A stretch of 8,112 nucleotides of DNA. It comes from Planctomycetaceae bacterium (lineage in GTDB: Bacteria; Planctomycetota; Planctomycetia; Pirellulales; Pirellulaceae). Where the stretch lies: positions 1-8,112 of the forward strand of contig JAHEAM010000160.1 in the NCBI GenBank assembly GCA_024642765.1. Direction: 5' to 3'. The position numbers and the translations under genes were made by a program. Shown here piece after piece: positions 6,495 to 8,112 of the stretch. A model generated the notes under the pieces. That model searched no databases. It was not told the DNA's origin and worked only from the letters and a program-made list of their open reading frames with translations. Numbering within the stretch: position 1 is the stretch's first letter; every line of letters begins with the position of its first letter.

Positions 6495-7070
6495 ATGAAA
6501 GCTGATACACAATCATTGGATAAAATACGGACTATTAAGGACCTCGTTGCGCGGTCGCAAGAGGGTGAGATGACTGCGTTTGGTGAACTGTTCGAACAGT
6601 TTCAACCGTTGGTTATGTCGATTCTGTTGCGACGACTGCGTAACTATGGCGACGCCCAAGAGTTGTCTCAAGACATTTTCATCAAAGCGATGACGAAAAT
6701 CCATCAATTGGAAGTACCTGAGGCTTTTGTTGGCTGGTTGAAGTCTATTACGATTCGTATGTCGATTAATTTTTTGCAACGCAAGCGAATTGCGTCAGCA
6801 GGAGATTTGGCAGCAATCGAATGGGTTGAATCAGCGGAGCAATCGCCATTTGAAACGGCAGTTGACGCTGAGAAGAGACTAGAGGTTCGACGTGGCCTCG
6901 AGCAACTGCGTGATTTGGATCGTGAAACGCTTGAGGCGTTCTACGTGCGTGGTTGCTCGATTCTCGAAATGAGCGACGAGTTTGCTGCGCCAGTTGGAAC
7001 GATCAAGCGCAGGTTACATGTCGCGCGTCATCGTCTCGAAGCCGAAATTGGCGTAGAGGCTGTGGCTTGA
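6495..7070 (+). CDS. ECF-type RNA polymerase sigma factor
   Basis: A 191-residue group 4 sigma factor, of normal ECF length. Region 2 spans about 28-97: AFGELFEQFQPLV, then DAQELSQDIFIKA (53-65), the core-binding and -10 segment, and WLKSITIRMSINFLQRKR (81-98). Region 4 spans about 131-182 with an LRDLDRETLEAFYVRG start and the -35-reading helix-turn-helix SILEMSDEFAAPVGTIKRRLHVARHRLE. Regions 1 and 3 are absent, as usual for ECF factors. It would direct core polymerase to a small stress or envelope regulon; the regulon and signal cannot be told from sequence. There is no anti-sigma gene on either side; the next gene encodes an FHA protein beyond a terminator. A structured leader and an inverted repeat lie upstream. 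Confidence 0.92.
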   Translation: MKADTQSLDKIRTIKDLVARSQEGEMTAFGELFEQFQPLVMSILLRRLRNYGDAQELSQDIFIKAMTKIHQLEVPEAFVGWLKSITIRMSINFLQRKRIASAGDLAAIEWVESAEQSPFETAVDAEKRLEVRRGLEQLRDLDRETLEAFYVRGCSILEMSDEFAAPVGTIKRRLHVARHRLEAEIGVEAVA

Positions 7071-7106
7071 ATTCCTCCCCTAGGGAAGTAACACGACTTC
7101 ACGGTC

Positions 7107-7147
7107 AGCCGGGATTCGATTTTTCGAATCGCGGCTTTCTCTTTTTT
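7107..7147 (+). terminator. Intrinsic terminator of the sigma factor gene
   Basis: A 13-bp stem with one G-G mismatch (7107-7119 with 7124-7136; outer AGCCG/CGGCT, inner ATTCGA/TCGAAT) closes a TTTT loop. It is followed directly by a T-rich run ending in six Ts (7142-7147). It begins 37 nt after the sigma stop codon and is the best intrinsic terminator in the window. It implies that the FHA gene needs its own promoter. Confidence 0.85.
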
Positions 7148-7207
7148 AGGGTTTCGAATTGTGGTTGGCGAATCGCCTGCTTCTATTCGACCCATGTGCG
7201 ACTAGAA

Positions 7208-7236
7208 TTGGCGATGATAGCGTAAGTCGTTTTATT
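7208..7236 (+). promoter_or_regulatory. Candidate promoter for the FHA gene
   Basis: TTGGCG (7208-7213) and TTTATT (7231-7236), separated by 17 nt, each match the sigma-70 consensus at four of six positions. This would start transcription just ahead of the ribosome binding site. An isolated TAGAAT at 7203-7208 is a better -10 but lacks a -35. A GGCGA-A-TCGCC inverted repeat at 7167-7177 lies upstream. A promoter is expected because of the preceding terminator; its exact place is tentative. Confidence 0.25.
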
Positions 7237-7248
7237 TGTTTTTGTTGT

Positions 7249-7253
7249 GGAGG
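7249..7253 (+). promoter_or_regulatory. Ribosome binding site that fixes a GTG start
   Basis: A perfect GGAGG sits 7 nt before the GTG at 7261. The frame is open further upstream to a TTG at 7159, but that segment starts 12 nt after the terminator T-run and is not FHA-like. The TTG at 7258, one codon upstream, is the only close rival. Confidence 0.75.
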
Positions 7254-7260
7254 ACCATTG

Positions 7261-7710
7261 GTGTACTACCGTGTGATTCGAGTTGATACGGCGAAAGGCA
7301 AAGACATCGAGGCCTGGGTTGTCGAATTACCAGCAACGATCGGGCGGGGAAGTGATGCAGCGATTTCTATCGAACAAGATTGCGTGAGCCGAAGTCATTG
7401 CCAGCTTTTTCTGAATGCGGAAGGAGCATTGTGCGTTCGCGATTTTGGTTCGACCAACGGAACTTATGTCAACGATTCGAAAGTAAGTCACGCCGAAATC
7501 ATGCCTGGCGACATTCTTCAACTTGGCTCGGTGACACTGCGAGTCGAATTCAAATCCGATACGGATCATGGCGTGAAGTCCAGACCACGATCGGAATTGA
7601 AACCTTCGGCAGCACTTGCCGTGACTCAGCCGCTTCGCACGATTCGATTGAGTCCAGAAACGCCTGCTCCTCAAACCAGCCGTCGCTGGTGGCAGTTTTG
7701 GAAAAATTAG
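7261..7710 (+). CDS. Small FHA-domain protein with tryptophan-rich tail
   Basis: A 149-residue protein beginning with GTG. Residues about 5-97 form one forkhead-associated domain, which binds phosphothreonine peptides: GR (28-29) in TIGRGSDAAISI, SRSH (43-46) and DFGSTNGTYVND (61-72) include the conserved Gly, Arg, Ser, His and Asn of the binding loops. The rest (about 98-149) is a proline/serine/threonine-rich, probably disordered linker ending in RRWWQFWKN. Several threonines in that tail (for example TQPLRT) could be phosphorylated, allowing self-binding, as known for some short FHA proteins (inference). No kinase, secretion or membrane domain is fused. The gene is cytoplasmic by appearance and sits behind the sigma gene terminator. 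The partner is unknown. Confidence 0.9.
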   Translation: MYYRVIRVDTAKGKDIEAWVVELPATIGRGSDAAISIEQDCVSRSHCQLFLNAEGALCVRDFGSTNGTYVNDSKVSHAEIMPGDILQLGSVTLRVEFKSDTDHGVKSRPRSELKPSAALAVTQPLRTIRLSPETPAPQTSRRWWQFWKN

Positions 7711-7751
7711 CACTGGCTATTGGAGCGGAGATCGTTCCGCCAGCAATAGTC
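7702..7751 (-). terminator. Hairpin between convergent genes, likely terminator for the minus-strand gene
   Basis: GGCTATTG (7715-7722) pairs with CAATAGTC (7744-7751, one G-U), and inside it GCGGA (7725-7729) pairs with TCCGC (7736-7740) around a 6-nt loop. On the minus strand five Ts (7706-7702) follow about 8 nt after the stem, which begins 48 nt past the stop of the leftward gene. On the plus strand the hairpin lies 4 nt after the FHA stop but lacks a T-run; it may still block transcription in both directions. Confidence 0.55.
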
Positions 7752-7799
7752 TGAGAATACTTAGGTTCTGTACTAGAATCGGTAACCGCCGGATCCTGT

Positions 7800-8112
7800 T
7801 CAGGCTTTTGATGGAACACGTCTCAATTTCGGGTTTAACTTTGCTTCAGTCGAGAGCAAGTTATCAAGTTCGTCAATTGCCCGATTGAATCGTTGCTGAT
7901 CACTAGCTTTCAGCTCATCACGACCGAATCGGATGCGTTCAAATCCGTTCGTCAACATATCAATACGACTACCAATTTCAGCTGCCGCCAAGCACTCCCT
8001 GAAATTTTCCTTGGCATTGTTTCCAAGATCACGGGGCGTTTCGTTGAGGTGCCGATGAATGCCAAAGCGTTGGATAAGCACTTCAAATCGTTCGTAAAAC
8101 GCAATTCGGAAA
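7800..8112 (-). CDS. DUF4129 / transglutaminase-type protein, C-terminal fragment
   Basis: The frame is open from the right edge to the TGA at 7802-7800; 103 C-terminal residues are visible and the start lies outside. The pattern FYERFEVLIQRFGIHRHLNETPRDL, then an acidic helix and FERIRFGRDELKASDQQRFNRAIDELDNLL, resembles the DUF4129 tail of TgpA-like membrane transglutaminases (a Y/F-x-R repeat helix, a 'xTPRE' turn and an 'ERxRYG' helix). In such proteins this cytoplasmic tail follows a transmembrane region and a periplasmic transglutaminase domain, neither of which can be seen here. The GTG at 8081 is internal, because the family pattern continues upstream of it. The assignment rests on a remembered pattern, without an alignment, and is moderately sure. 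Confidence 0.6.
   Translation of the reverse strand, partial: FRIAFYERFEVLIQRFGIHRHLNETPRDLGNNAKENFRECLAAAEIGSRIDMLTNGFERIRFGRDELKASDQQRFNRAIDELDNLLSTEAKLNPKLRRVPSKA

Noticed and set aside
7159..7260. 34-codon N-terminal extension of the FHA protein
   Set aside because: Begins 12 nt after a strong terminator and lacks a ribosome binding site, while GGAGG precisely precedes the GTG at 7261.

Overview
The window looks like a piece of a chromosome from a moderate-GC bacterium, most likely a planctomycete of the Pirellulaceae type. This is an inference from family content: an AtuA-family (DUF1446) protein, an animal-like 4-hydroxyphenylpyruvate dioxygenase, an ECF sigma factor with no adjacent anti-sigma gene, a small FHA protein and a transglutaminase/DUF4129 protein. 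Spacing is loose and Shine-Dalgarno signals are inconsistent. No rRNA, tRNA, CRISPR array, insertion sequence or phage gene is visible.

Left half (1-5487) is catabolic. A 5'-truncated AtuA-family gene (+) is followed after about 290 nt by hppD (+), which commits tyrosine carbon to homogentisate. Converging on hppD from the other strand is an ALDH7-family (antiquitin/piperideine-6-carboxylate dehydrogenase) gene, the lysine-degradation step that makes 2-aminoadipate. It lies 32 nt downstream of, and probably shares a transcript with, a secreted trypsin-like serine protease gene (-) that has a recognisable promoter. Tyrosine and lysine breakdown are therefore side by side, although the genes are not one operon.

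Middle (5488-6494) is a roughly 1 kb stretch with no convincing protein family. It contains one possible 140-codon ORF (5903-6325) behind a good ribosome binding site, and an unusually dense series of stem-loops and palindromes from about 5808 to 6448. It is the least explained part of the window; a structured RNA, a long structured leader, or a lineage-specific gene are the alternatives.

Right part (6495-8112) is regulatory and cell-envelope related. An ECF sigma factor gene (+) ends in a strong intrinsic terminator, followed by a separately transcribed small FHA-domain protein (+) with a tryptophan-rich tail. A convergent-gene hairpin then separates it from the C-terminal end of a DUF4129/transglutaminase-type protein (-) that runs off the right edge.

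No clearly novel multi-gene system can be demonstrated. The best lead is the structured region 5808-6448.
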